From: Rhodopila globiformis
GTDB lineage: Bacteria; Pseudomonadota; Alphaproteobacteria; Acetobacterales; Acetobacteraceae
Length of the DNA: 64,000 nt
NCBI RefSeq assembly: GCF_002937115.1
Contig: NZ_NHRY01000080.1
Coordinates: 1 to 64,000 of the forward strand
Direction: 5' to 3'
Part shown: one piece after another, positions 51,701 to 59,820 of the stretch
Layout: each line of letters opens with the position of its first letter
Position numbering within the stretch: the stretch's first letter is position 1
Program-made: the position numbers and the translations under genes
Notes under the pieces: generated by a model
Database searches by the model: none
Seen by the model: only the letters and a program-made list of their open reading frames with translations
What the model was told of the DNA's origin: nothing

Positions 51701-52131
51701 CCGACATAGCGGGCGATGAAGCCGTTGAACTGTTGGATCGTGGCGGCAACGCACGCCTGATAGCTGCGGATGACCTCACGCAGGTCCTCGAGATCGAGCC
51801 GAGCGGAAAGTGCGGTGGAGCCGATGAGGTCGCAGAACATCACAGTGAGCGGGCGACGTTCGGCGGTGGTCTCGGACGTCTGGAACTGTCCGGTCGACTC
51901 GATCAGCGGGCCAGATAAAACCTGAGTGGGCGCCTCAGCTGGTATTCTCTCAGAGCGCAGCGCGGCGATTGCTTCCAGCAGACGCCGGCGATGGCCGATG
52001 GAGGTAACACCGAGCTCTTTGAGGTCGTCGGCGGTCAGCGTGAGCAGCACGTCGGGATCGACGTCATTCTCACGAAATGCCGCCGCATAGCGTTCCATCC
52101 CCAGCGCCTGCAGCCAGCCCGCGACGTTCAT
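48772..52131 (-). CDS. SAM domain-adenylate/guanylate cyclase-AAA ATPase-TPR regulator
   Basis: 1119-residue cytoplasmic signalling protein. An N-terminal SAM domain (VAGWLQALGMERYAAAFREN, residues 3-65) is followed by a class III cyclase domain (about 92-270) with metal-binding Asp in VMFCDLIGST and YVGDGVLIYFGWP, and GIATGLVVVGEPIGSG. Next comes an AAA/signal-transduction ATPase: Walker A AAEPGVGKSRLAEAL (about 315), Walker B VLMVFDDLHWIDPSS (about 443). The last 400 residues are TPR-like helices. The start is ATG 52131; the open frame upstream is not coding-like. Such proteins are common in rhizobia and relatives. The ligand is unknown. Confidence 0.9.
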   Translation of the reverse strand: MNVAGWLQALGMERYAAAFRENDVDPDVLLTLTADDLKELGVTSIGHRRRLLEAIAALRSERIPAEAPTQVLSGPLIESTGQFQTSETTAERRPLTVMFCDLIGSTALSARLDLEDLREVIRSYQACVAATIQQFNGFIARYVGDGVLIYFGWPKAHETDAARAVRAGLAVAAAVSEAPLAGQTLQVRIGIATGLVVVGEPIGSGDSRQQTAIGETPNRAARLQGLAGPGQVVIDAATRRQIGGLFDCRELGAVELKGLPEPVPAWQVVSENRTLGQFEALRSGQTPLIGREEELDLLLRRWTQAKGGTGKVVLIAAEPGVGKSRLAEALAERIAAEPHVRLRYFCSPHHQDSALYPVIAQMERAAGFAHGDAPEVRLTRLQALLAEAEPSGEDVALVAELHGLPSTDLVPPLDPTPQRRKEKIFEALLRQVEALARQRPVLMVFDDLHWIDPSSRELLDRLIARVANWPVLLLALFRPEFQPSRAKQPQVTMLSLARLDRRDTTAMVASLAGNTALPAEIIAEITERTDGVPLFVEELTKAVLEAGADGPVLTSVPHPAVPATLHASLLARLDRLGPAAKDVAQTGATIGREFGFALLASVTDLPEPELRAALDRLANAGLLFVRGTPPQSIYLFKHAMVQDAAYGISLRSRRQRLHARIVASLEVRFPETVLSQPALLAQHCAAASLTEQAIAYWLKAGQQAMARAAMAEAISQLRKGLYLVPKLSDSEARQQQELDLQIALGRALIAGHGYTASGVGETYARARLLCDQLGDKARLVLVMFGQYLYEAMIGKLKSASDIALRMLSLGEMWNDNRVRYLGCRCAAVIDHHQGEFVEARTHFERTLSLYNLADRAYLADLSAEDPHCATLLHFSWTLACLGYLDQARKRLDQGLSEARQSGRPDTLASSIRMAWVGDNLLRSTASVWLERVDELSALSINRDLPFLEGVTNSVRSSYLAASGYIEQGIALLRSRLATTRAAGNVGTVLIMSVYLAELYGVAGLPQDGLKLVVEAEGHLRPNQGCWWEAEMHRLRGQFLYAIGERTEAEASFQQGLVVARRQSAKLFELRTAMGLARFWRDQGKRMEARDLLSPIYRWFTEGFDTPDLRDAKALLEELA

Positions 52132-52312
52132 CGGCGCCTCTTTGTGCAGCCGTACCGCTGACCGAGCATGGGCCGGCCAGTTTCCTTCTGTCCAGAGGAA
52201 CGGCTGGAACGGTTCGCTGCCGTCAGCAACGACGCTGCCGCAGATGTCCGAGTGGATCGGTTGCCCACGGGCGGCCAAACAGCCGCCCGCCAGCCAGCCA
52301 GGACAGGCAGCC

Positions 52313-52742
52313 TCAGGCCAGCCGGGCGTCGAGCGTGATCTCGGCGTTCAGCACCTTCGACACCGGGCAGTTCTCCTTCGTCGCACGTGCCAGTTCCTGG
52401 AATCTACCGCTATCGATCCCCGGCACGTTGGCCTTCAGCACCAGGTGGATGGCGGCGATCCGGAAGCCGCCGGCCTCCTGCCCCATCGTCAGCGTGGCGT
52501 CCGCTGTCCGGGCTTTCCGGCGGGTGTCCGGCGCCAGTCAGCTGGAACGCGATGGCCATTCTGAAGCAGCCGGCATGGGCGGCGATCAGTTCCTCGGGAT
52601 TGGTGCCCTTGGCGTCCCCGAAGCGCATCCTGAAGCTGTACGGCGTGTCCTTCAGCGTGCCGCTCTGCGTGGTCAGGCTGGCGGTGCCCTCCTTGCCGGA
52701 GCCGTGCCATTGCGCGGATGCGTGGCGCTTGATCTGAGCCAT
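52313..52742 (-). pseudogene. osmC: OsmC-family gene with frameshift
   Basis: The 5' part encodes MAQIKRHASAQWHGSGKEGT to AHAGCFRMAIAFQLTGAGH, a normal OsmC start with its first redox cysteine. After the codons for ESPD (near 52507) the reading frame is lost by a net +1 shift. The next frame continues as ADATLTMGQEAGGFRIAAIH, TKENCPVSKVLNAEITLDAR and LA, ending in TGA at 52313. Joined, the product would be about 142 residues, the standard OsmC length, with both cysteines. The break is either a genuine inactivating mutation or a sequencing error in a GC-rich run. Confidence 0.88.
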
Positions 52743-53033
52743 TGGTTTCCTCCTTTCTGCGTCAGCCGCCCGGTGGGTGGCATTGGCGATATGGCGGTGG
52801 CGGCGGGTTCGGGAGAATCACCTTGGGCGATGGCCGACGGGCGTTCTGGACCACGGCAGGTGGCGTGGAAAGCGCGGACGCCGGACCGGATGTTCACATA
52901 GACGCTGGCTACCCTTGGTAAGCGTCCATGAGGTAACCGTTTGGGAAGTGACCGATTGGCGGACCACGCATCTTGCTCTTGCACCTGCGCCGTCAGATTG
53001 GATATACTGAATGGATATACCAAGAGGCACAAG

Positions 53034-53255
53034 GTGACACGAACGACGCTGTTCCAGACCAACAAGACACAGGCTGTCAGGCTTCCGAAGGACGTCGCCT
53101 TTCCTCCCGGTGTGCGGGAGGTGGCAATCCTGCGCGACGGTCCACGTCGGGTCATTGTCCCTGCTGACGCATCATGGGACGACTTCTTCGACGCTCCCGG
53201 CGTTGATCCGGGTGAACGCGCACAGCCGGAACACCAACGTCGTGAGGCGTTCTGA
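53034..53255 (+). CDS. vapB: VapB-type antitoxin (SpoVT/AbrB fold)
   Basis: 73 residues starting at GTG 53034. TTLFQTNKTQAVRLPKDVAF followed by VREVAILRDGPRRVIVPADA is the swapped-hairpin AbrB-type DNA-binding domain of VapB proteins. The tail (WDDFFDAPGVDPGERAQPEH) is the toxin-wrapping part. A palindrome-like ATATACTGAATGGATATAC lies 15-35 bases upstream and could be the autoregulation site. Its stop codon overlaps the toxin start (TGATG). Confidence 0.88.
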   Translation: MTRTTLFQTNKTQAVRLPKDVAFPPGVREVAILRDGPRRVIVPADASWDDFFDAPGVDPGERAQPEHQRREAF

Positions 53256-53662
53256 TGCTGGCGCATATGCTGGATACCAATCTCTGCATTCGGTTGCTGC
53301 GGGACCGGCCTCAGGGCCTGCGCGTCCGGTTCAATGCCGAGGCGGATACGCTCTGCATTTCGACGGTCACTCTTGCGGAACTCGTTCGCGGCGCGGCGAA
53401 ATCCGCCAGGGCAGCAGAAAACCGCCGACAGGTGGAGGGGCTTGCGGGACGGCTTGCAGTCCTGTCATTCGACGAAGATGCAGCAGCGCATGCCGGTGAC
53501 ATCTATGCCGATCTCGAACGCAAAGGCATGCTCATAGGGCCCTATGACATTCTGATTGCTGGTCATGCTCGCAGTCGCGGCCTTGTCGTCATAACCGGGG
53601 ACCTCGACCATTTCGGGCGTGTCGATGGTCTTCGATGCGAGGACTGGCTGCCGCCCAACTGA
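53255..53662 (+). CDS. vapC: VapC-type PIN-domain ribonuclease toxin
   Basis: 135-residue PIN-domain protein. Acidic active-site residues: MLDTNLCIRLLRDRP (Asp near residue 7), TLAELVRGAAKSA (Glu, about 44), GPYDILIAGHARS (Asp, about 98) and ITGDLDHFGRVDGLRCEDWL (about 113). VapC enzymes typically cut initiator tRNA or rRNA. Overlaps vapB by one base. Confidence 0.93.
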   Translation: MLAHMLDTNLCIRLLRDRPQGLRVRFNAEADTLCISTVTLAELVRGAAKSARAAENRRQVEGLAGRLAVLSFDEDAAAHAGDIYADLERKGMLIGPYDILIAGHARSRGLVVITGDLDHFGRVDGLRCEDWLPPN

Positions 53663-53867
53663 TCCCGCGATCGATACCAGCGGCCCTGTCCATTGACTGT
53701 TTTCCTTCAATCAGCAACGCGGCGGCACCCTGCCTCTACAGTTGAGTTTCACACTTTTTGCCGCCTCGGTGGGGTCGTTGTCGTCCGGTAAATCCTTGTT
53801 TTCACTGAACCGGATTTCGGCGACATGAGCCCAATCGACGCCCAAGGGCAGAAACGCAACTGTAATC

Positions 53868-55946
53868 CTACTCCGCCGCCAGCGGAACCTCGGCCGCCTC
53901 GGCCCGCAGCCACACAGCGGTGTCGTGGAACACCGCGCCGCCGAACGGCGGGCCCGGATCGTCGCTGGTCAAGGCATTGATGCCGATGCCGCCCTCGAAG
54001 CACGCGCTCGGCCAGATGCTTTCCGCCACCAGCACGCCGGGCTGCTGGCCGTCGGCGATCCGGGCGTGCAGCACCACCTCGCCGCGCTGGTTCCCCAGGC
54101 GGATCTTCGCGCCGTCGGCGATCCCGAGCCGCGCCGCGTCGCCGGGATGCAGCAGCACCGTCGGCCGTCCTTCCCGCTTGCGGCCCGACGTCAATTCGGA
54201 AAAGCTGGTGTTGAGGAAGCTGCGCGACGGCGCTGTCACCAAGCGGAACGGCGCCTCCGGCGTGGCGGCGTCGATACTGTCCAGCTGGTCCGGCAGCTTC
54301 GGCAATACGCCCTTGCGGTCGCCTAAGCTGGCCCAGTCGGGCGCGAAATGGAAGCGCCGATCCGGGGTGGGGAAGCCGTCGAGGAAATGCGCGGTCTGGA
54401 ATGGCGGCGTCGCATCCACCCAGCGTTGCCGCAGCACCGTCGCGGCGTCGGGATAGCCCGAGGCCCGCAGGGTCGCGTCGGCGATCTCCATTGCCGTCAT
54501 GTCGAAGCCGCGATGCTTCGCGCCGAGCCGTTCGGCCAGTCCCTGGATCACCTCGTGGTTCGAGCGGCATGCCCCGGGCGGGTCGATCAGTTTGGCGCCG
54601 ATTTGCAGGTGGCCGTGGCCGCCGGCCTGGTACAGGTCGTCGTGCTCCATGAACATCGTCGCCGGCAGCACGATGTCGGACCAGCGGGCCGTTTCGGTTA
54701 AGAACTGTTCGTGCGTGGCCACGAACAGGTCATCCCGCGCGAAGCCGCGCCGCACGCGGTTGCTGTCGGGGCAGACCTCCAGCGGGTTCTGGTTCTGGAT
54801 CAGCAGTGCGTGCACCGGCGGGCCGTCGCCAAGCTCGGCGCGGTCGCCGGTCAGCACCGAGCCGATGCGGCTCATGTCCATGCTGCGGATGCGGGTGTCG
54901 ACGGCGTCGAGGCCCTCGATCAGCGCCTTGTTGAGCTTGTACATCCCGCGGTTCGACCACAGCGCGCCGCCGCCTTCGTGCTGCCAGGCGCCGGTGACCG
55001 TCGGCAGGCAGGTGACGGCGTGCATCGCGGCGGCGCCGTTGCGGCTGCGGGCGAAGCCGTAGCCGGCACGGATGTAGCTGCGCTTCGTCCGTCCATACAG
55101 CGTGCCGAACGCCTCGATCTGCGCGACCGGGATGCCGGTGATGGCGGCGGCCCAGGCGGGATCGCGGCTGCGCAGATGTTCTTCCAGCGCGTCCGGGCAA
55201 TCCGCGTAGTCCTGCATATACCGCCGATCGGCGTGGCCGTCGCGGAAGGCGATGTGCATCAGCGCGCAGGCCAGCGCCGCGTCGGTGCCCGGCCGCGGCG
55301 CCAGGTGGATGTCGGCGACCGCGGCCGTCGGCGTGCGGTAGGGATCGATCACCGCCAGCTTCGCGCCGCGTTCCTTGCGGGCGCGGGCGACGTGGGTCAT
55401 CACGTTCACCTGGGTCGAGACCGGGTTGCCGCCCCAGACGACAATCAGGTCGGAGCGTGCCATCTCCCGCGGATCGACCCCGCGGCTGGCGCCGACGCCG
55501 GCGATCCAGCCGGCCTCGGGCAGCGCGGTGCAGATCGTCAGCTTCTGCCGCGAGTAGCGCATCACGTTGCGCAGCCGGTTGATGCCGTCGCGCTGCACCA
55601 GGCCCATGGTGCCGGCGTAGTAGAACGGCCAGACCGCCTCGGTGCCATGGCGCGCGGCGACGGCAGTGAACTGCTCGGCGATGCGGTCCAGCGCCTCCGG
55701 CCAGGAGACGGCGCGGAACTGGCCGCTGCCACGCGGGCCGGTGCGCAGCAGCGGTTGCGTCAGGCGGTCGGGATGGTGGATGCGCTCGGCGTAGCGGGAG
55801 ACTTTGTTGCAGATGACGCCGGCGGTGTAGCTGTTGTCGGCCCCCCGCACGGCGCCGATGCGCCGGCCGTCGATGACTTCGACGGACAGCGCGCAGGTGG
55901 AGGGGCAGTCGTGCGGGCAGACGGAGGAACGAATAGCACGGGTCAT
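53868..55946 (-). CDS. Molybdopterin-dependent oxidoreductase (formate dehydrogenase-like family)
   Basis: 692 residues of the DMSO-reductase superfamily without a Tat signal, so cytoplasmic. The N-terminal 4Fe-4S motif is CPHDCPSTCAL...ICNKVSRYAERIHHPDRL (Cys at about 10, 14, 18, 46). SDLIVVWGGNPVSTQVNVMT (about 170), VIDPYRTPTAAVADIHLAPR (about 199) and LIQNQNPLEVCPDSNRV (about 385) form the molybdopterin sites; ETARWSDIVLPATMFMEHDD (about 418) and the C-terminal molydop-binding barrel (LVTAPSRSFLNTSFSEL) complete it. No electron-transfer partner gene is adjacent. Substrate unknown. Confidence 0.92.
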   Translation of the reverse strand: MTRAIRSSVCPHDCPSTCALSVEVIDGRRIGAVRGADNSYTAGVICNKVSRYAERIHHPDRLTQPLLRTGPRGSGQFRAVSWPEALDRIAEQFTAVAARHGTEAVWPFYYAGTMGLVQRDGINRLRNVMRYSRQKLTICTALPEAGWIAGVGASRGVDPREMARSDLIVVWGGNPVSTQVNVMTHVARARKERGAKLAVIDPYRTPTAAVADIHLAPRPGTDAALACALMHIAFRDGHADRRYMQDYADCPDALEEHLRSRDPAWAAAITGIPVAQIEAFGTLYGRTKRSYIRAGYGFARSRNGAAAMHAVTCLPTVTGAWQHEGGGALWSNRGMYKLNKALIEGLDAVDTRIRSMDMSRIGSVLTGDRAELGDGPPVHALLIQNQNPLEVCPDSNRVRRGFARDDLFVATHEQFLTETARWSDIVLPATMFMEHDDLYQAGGHGHLQIGAKLIDPPGACRSNHEVIQGLAERLGAKHRGFDMTAMEIADATLRASGYPDAATVLRQRWVDATPPFQTAHFLDGFPTPDRRFHFAPDWASLGDRKGVLPKLPDQLDSIDAATPEAPFRLVTAPSRSFLNTSFSELTSGRKREGRPTVLLHPGDAARLGIADGAKIRLGNQRGEVVLHARIADGQQPGVLVAESIWPSACFEGGIGINALTSDDPGPPFGGAVFHDTAVWLRAEAAEVPLAAE

Positions 55947-56033
55947 GGCGACGAGGGTAACCTGTACTCCGGCTACATGAAACCCTTGAAGTGATCTCCT
56001 GGCGTGCAGATAGCGACGGAACAGGCCAGCCGT

Positions 56034-56396
56034 TCAGTGGATTTCGTAAACCGGTGTCGTGGCTCGCCGGCAGGCATCGGCCTGCAATCCTGCAATCTCG
56101 GCGGTTGCCCGATCGATATCGCCCAGGCAATCCAGGGCGTCATCCTGCGACAGGGTTCCGTTCCGGATATCTGCCTGCAGGGACTCCACCAAAGCTTTCA
56201 GTGCGTTTATCGCCACGATGGCGACGGCCGGGGGCAGCATGGATGGTTCCGGCCTGTACGGCGCCCAACCGGCTTCGGCAACCCACTGCTCCCAGACCAG
56301 TTGATCGGCGCGACTTAACAAGTGCACTCCGGCATCCACCAGCCACTGACCTGAAGCCCCTATGGGCATTCCTGCACTCCAACCATCGTCAACCAT
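56034..56396 (-). CDS. Small hypothetical protein
   Basis: 120 residues (111 if the second ATG at 56369 is used). Contains GQWLVDAGVHLLSRADQLVW, EAGWAPYRPEPSMLPPAVAI and a helical C-terminal half (INALKALVESLQADIRNGTL, LGDIDRATAEIAGLQADACR). No signal or membrane segment is clear. It begins 21 bases after the preceding small gene on the same strand. No family recognised. Confidence 0.5.
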   Translation of the reverse strand: MVDDGWSAGMPIGASGQWLVDAGVHLLSRADQLVWEQWVAEAGWAPYRPEPSMLPPAVAIVAINALKALVESLQADIRNGTLSQDDALDCLGDIDRATAEIAGLQADACRRATTPVYEIH

Positions 56397-56417
56397 AACA
56401 CGGCATGTTAGTACGAT

Positions 56418-56786
56418 TCATGTAAACAGTGTGTTAGCAGTACAAAGCGCATCGTAGTACTCGACATAGGGCATATCGCCGGAAGCCTCCCACAGCCAGT
56501 GTCCGCTGCCAATCGGTGACTCGCTCAGGGTCAGGCGGGGATCGAGCGGCTGGTCCGCCCGGACAACCCAATTCCGTTGTGATCCCGTGAGAAGCAGCGG
56601 GGCCTCGCTGGTCGATACCCCGCCCGATTTGCCCCTTACCCAAAGGATCCCTGCGCCCAGAGGCGTTGGAAGAAAAGCCACGATATCCCGAACAAATCTT
56701 GGGGCCGTAGGGAGCCACCTTACGCGCTCCATCCCTGGACTTGAAAACGACCCTCGGCGGTAAAGTATTTTCGGTGTGGCGGCCAT
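56418..56786 (-). CDS. Small hypothetical protein
   Basis: 122 residues from ATG 56786 (preceded in frame by a TTG). Sequence has several aromatic-rich stretches: ERVRWLPTAPRFVRDIVAFL, PLGAGILWVRGKSGGVSTSE, GHWLWEASGDMPYVEYYDAL. Codon use is less GC-biased than neighbours. Together with the small gene 21 bases downstream it may form a transferred two-gene unit. No family recognised. Confidence 0.5.
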   Translation of the reverse strand: MAATPKILYRRGSFSSPGMERVRWLPTAPRFVRDIVAFLPTPLGAGILWVRGKSGGVSTSEAPLLLTGSQRNWVVRADQPLDPRLTLSESPIGSGHWLWEASGDMPYVEYYDALCTANTLFT

Positions 56787-57370
56787 CAAGCCCGTGGAAC
56801 GAAGTTTGGTTCAAGCAAGAAAAGCAGCGACCGGCGTGAAACGACGGCCGCGCAGGTTCGAACGTTCGCAGGTAACATCTCGGCCAAGGAGGTTAGTTAA
56901 CCACGATTGGTTAATAATCGCTTAGCGGGACGATCGACGGTCGCATCGCCCTCATTCGGTGACATGTCAGGCGGCCTGGCTTGATCGTAGGCGGTTCGGT
57001 AGCTGACCAAGGTCTCCGTCGGGCGGTCTGGCAATGCCGCTCACGCCGAGTCAGCGTGTGCGGAGCAGCGTCACGTTCGGCCTGCATGGCAATGACGCCG
57101 ATAAATGTCCTGATGGAGCTGATCACCCGCAGTGAACGCCGCTGCTTCGAAAATACGGTTCCGCAGGGTCATCGCCTCAACGTCATGGCTGGGCGTGTCC
57201 CGTCCATGACGTTGAGGCAACGGACCCGGCCCTGTCTCTCCAAGTCAGCGCCTATGCGGACAAGCCACGCCATAACGATAAAGACAGGCCGCCTCCGCGT
57301 CCCGACTTTCATGCGGTCTGCTGTGATTTGACGATCCGATTGCCGCTCCACGCGCGGCGACGCCAGCCCC
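56787..57370. other. Intergenic region with one perfect hairpin
   Basis: About 580 bp. An AT-richer part at 56880-56930 (TTAGTTAACCACGATTGGTTAA) may be a promoter. A perfect inverted repeat lies at 57175-57217. Open frames on both strands around 56911-57331 lack ribosome-binding sites and GC-biased third positions, so no gene is called. Confidence 0.5.
57175..57217. repeat. Perfect 15-bp inverted repeat (hairpin)
   Basis: GCCTCAACGTCATGG and its exact complement CCATGACGTTGAGGC flank a 14-base loop. The loop and inner arms carry the ATGGC...GGGCGTGTCCC motif of the dispersed repeats. Confidence 0.8.
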
Positions 57371-58339
57371 TCATCCCCCGAACGTCGCCACGATATCCTG
57401 GTGCAGCGCGCCGATCTCCCGCTGCACGTAGTCCAGGAACGGCGACAAATCCCGCGACGCCACCTCGGTGACGTGCTCATACGTCATCGTGCCGTTGAGT
57501 TGGTCCAGCCGCTCCAGCGCCGCCGCCATGCCGCGCAGCCCATAGGACGTGCGCAACTGGCTCAGGTGCCATTCGATCCGGCCCAGGTTCAGCCCGACCG
57601 AGCGGGGAAACGCCCGGTTCGCCAGCATGAAGCAGGCGACCTCCTGCGGATGGTAGCCGTTCGGGTGTTCCCGCCGGTAGGCGTGGTAGCCCGCCGCCGC
57701 GCGCAGCAGGGCGTTCCAGTGGCCGGCGTCGATGTTGTCGCCGGCGTCGGTGCGCGGCACCAGGGCGTGGAAGCGGGTATCCAGCAGGCGCGTGGTCTGG
57801 TCCGCCCGCTCCAGGGAACGGCCGATCATGTAGAAGTGCCAGGCCTGGTCGCGGTAGAGCGTGCCCTCGGTGATGCCGGTGTGCGCCTGCGCGCCGTCCT
57901 TCAGCATGTTGCAGACGGCAGTGAAATGCTCGGGAATGATACTGTCCGCGTTCAGCGCCCGGATATGGCCGTAGAACACGTTGATCTGCAGCCACATCTC
58001 GGTCGAGATCAGCGCCCGCAGCATCCGCGCATTCTCCCGCGCGGCGCTGATGCACGCATGCACGGAGGTCGAGTTGCCGGCGTCCAGCAGGTAGAACGCG
58101 CCGACGCTGCCCTGGGTGGCGACGGCGTGGCGCTTGTTGAACGCGACAAGGTCGCCGTTGATGCGCGGGATCGACAGCCAGTTGCGGGTGTCGTCGGGGT
58201 CGCGGGCGAAGGTGTTGGTGACGTCCAGGATGCGGGCGAGGTTCTCGATCCGCTCCATGTACCGCGCCAGCCAGATGGTCGCCTCGGCGTGGCGGGCGAT
58301 CAGGTGCACGGTGTGCTGTGTGGCGATCGTGTCCATCAT
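57371..58339 (-). CDS. Alpha-E domain protein (DUF403)
   Basis: 322-residue all-helical protein of the alpha-E family. ARHAEATIWLARYMERIENL (about residues 14-33), RTLL-like LDVTNTFARDP, SARENARMLRALISTEMWLQ (about 104), WHFYMIGRSLERADQTTRLL (about 160) and FPRSVGLNLGRIEWHL (about 253) are typical. The first ATG overlaps the stop of the upstream ATP-grasp gene (ATGA), so they are coupled. The family always accompanies circularly permuted ATP-grasp proteins and is thought to take part in a peptide-modification or synthesis system; its reaction is not known. Confidence 0.9.
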   Translation of the reverse strand: MMDTIATQHTVHLIARHAEATIWLARYMERIENLARILDVTNTFARDPDDTRNWLSIPRINGDLVAFNKRHAVATQGSVGAFYLLDAGNSTSVHACISAARENARMLRALISTEMWLQINVFYGHIRALNADSIIPEHFTAVCNMLKDGAQAHTGITEGTLYRDQAWHFYMIGRSLERADQTTRLLDTRFHALVPRTDAGDNIDAGHWNALLRAAAGYHAYRREHPNGYHPQEVACFMLANRAFPRSVGLNLGRIEWHLSQLRTSYGLRGMAAALERLDQLNGTMTYEHVTEVASRDLSPFLDYVQREIGALHQDIVATFGG

Positions 58340-59820
58340 GCGAGCACCCAGGTATCCTTGGTTCCGCCGCCCTGCGAGGAGTTCACCACCAACGTGCCCT
58401 GCTTGAGCGCGACCCGGGTCAGCCCGCCCGGCAGCACCCAGGTGTCCTTGCCGGTGACTGCGAACGGCCGCAGGTCGATGTGGCGGGGCCGCACGCCCTG
58501 GTCGCACAGCGTCGGCGAGACCGACAGTTTCAACGTCGGCTGGCTGATGTAGTTGGCCGGATCCGCCTTGAGCAGCCTGGCAAAATCCTCAAGCTGCCGC
58601 TTCGAGGCGTGCGGGCCGATCAGCAGGCCATAGCCACCGGATTCCGCCACCGGCTTGACCACGAGCTCGTGCAGGTGGTCCAGGGTATAGGCCAGCGCGT
58701 CCGGCTCGGCGCAGATCCGGGTATCGACATTCTTCAGGATCGGCTCTTCCGACAGGTAGTAGCGGATGATGCGCGGCATGTAGGCGTAGATTGCCTTGTC
58801 GTCGGCGACGCCGGTGCCGACGGCGTTGGCGATCGCCACCGCGCCCCTGCGCCAGGCCTCGATCAATCCGCGCACGCCCAACATGCTCTCGGGGTTGAAG
58901 GTATCGGGGTCGAGGAAGTCGTCGCCGATGCGGCGGTAGATGGTGTGCACCGGCGCGAGGCCGGCGGTCGTGCGCATCCAGACCTTGCCGCCCTCCACCG
59001 TCAGGTCGCGGCCTTCCACCAGCGGCACGCCCATCTCGCGCGCCAGGAAGACATGCTCGAAATAGGCGGAGTTGAAGATGCCCGGCGACAGAACCACGAC
59101 CTGCGGGTCGGACACCGCGGGCGGCGCGATCTCGGCCATCACCTGGTGCAACCGCAAGCCATACTCGTCAACGCCGCGCACCCGCAGGCCGGTCATCAGG
59201 TCGGACATCACCCGCAGGCTCATGTGGCGGTTCTCGACCACATAGGAGACGCCGGAAGGGGTGCGGGCGTTGTCCTCCAGCACCCGGAACTCCCCGGTTT
59301 CGTCCCGCACGATGTCGGTGCCGCAGATATGCACATAGGTGTTGAGCGGTACGTCGAAGCCGACCATCGCCTCGCAGTAGGCGGCGTTCTTCAGTACGAG
59401 CTCGGCGGGAACGATCCCGTCGGCCAGGATCTTCCGCTCGTGGTAGATGTCGTGCAGGAACATGTTCAGCGCCCGCACGCGCTGCACCACGCCGGTCTCA
59501 ATATGCTGCCACTCGGCGGGGGTCAGTATCCGAGGGATCAGGTCGAAGGGCAGGATGCGGTCGATCGCGGTGGCGTCGGAATAGACGGTGAAGGTGATGC
59601 CGCGCTCCAGCAGGTCGCGTTCCGCATCGATCGCCCGCTGCCGCAACGAGCCGATCGGCAGGGCGGCGAGGCGGGACATCAGCAGCGTCAGGGTGGGATG
59701 GGGAGGCTGGCCCGGCCGCAGCATCTCGCAGAAGAAGCCGCCGGGATCATAGCCCTGCATCGTCCCGTGCGGCGGCGAAAGAGTCTGTGTCTGCGATTGG
59801 CTCAGGCCATCCGTCTGCAT
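58336..59820 (-). CDS. Circularly permuted ATP-grasp protein (DUF404/DUF407)
   Basis: 494 residues from ATG 59820 (MQTDGLSQSQTQ). Family blocks: RDLLERGITFTVYSDATAID (about 75), LHDIYHERKILADGIVPAEL (about 122), VHICGTDIVRDETGEFRVLE DNARTPSG region (about 160-185), VVLSPGIFNSAYFEHVFLAR (about 245), the YRRIGDDFLDP motif (about 298) and LVVKPVAESGGYGLLIGPHA (about 395), the ATP-binding loop. Predicted to form an amide bond using ATP. Translationally coupled with the alpha-E gene. The usual transglutaminase-like third partner is absent here. Confidence 0.92.
   Translation of the reverse strand: MQTDGLSQSQTQTLSPPHGTMQGYDPGGFFCEMLRPGQPPHPTLTLLMSRLAALPIGSLRQRAIDAERDLLERGITFTVYSDATAIDRILPFDLIPRILTPAEWQHIETGVVQRVRALNMFLHDIYHERKILADGIVPAELVLKNAAYCEAMVGFDVPLNTYVHICGTDIVRDETGEFRVLEDNARTPSGVSYVVENRHMSLRVMSDLMTGLRVRGVDEYGLRLHQVMAEIAPPAVSDPQVVVLSPGIFNSAYFEHVFLAREMGVPLVEGRDLTVEGGKVWMRTTAGLAPVHTIYRRIGDDFLDPDTFNPESMLGVRGLIEAWRRGAVAIANAVGTGVADDKAIYAYMPRIIRYYLSEEPILKNVDTRICAEPDALAYTLDHLHELVVKPVAESGGYGLLIGPHASKRQLEDFARLLKADPANYISQPTLKLSVSPTLCDQGVRPRHIDLRPFAVTGKDTWVLPGGLTRVALKQGTLVVNSSQGGGTKDTWVLA

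Noticed and set aside
54711-55994. Plus-strand frame across the molybdopterin oxidoreductase gene
   Set aside because: Arg/Ala/Val-rich shadow frame; the minus-strand protein has all cofactor motifs.
56911-57331. Frames on both strands in the gap before the alpha-E gene
   Set aside because: Arg/Cys-rich products without ribosome-binding sites; the stretch contains a repeat hairpin.
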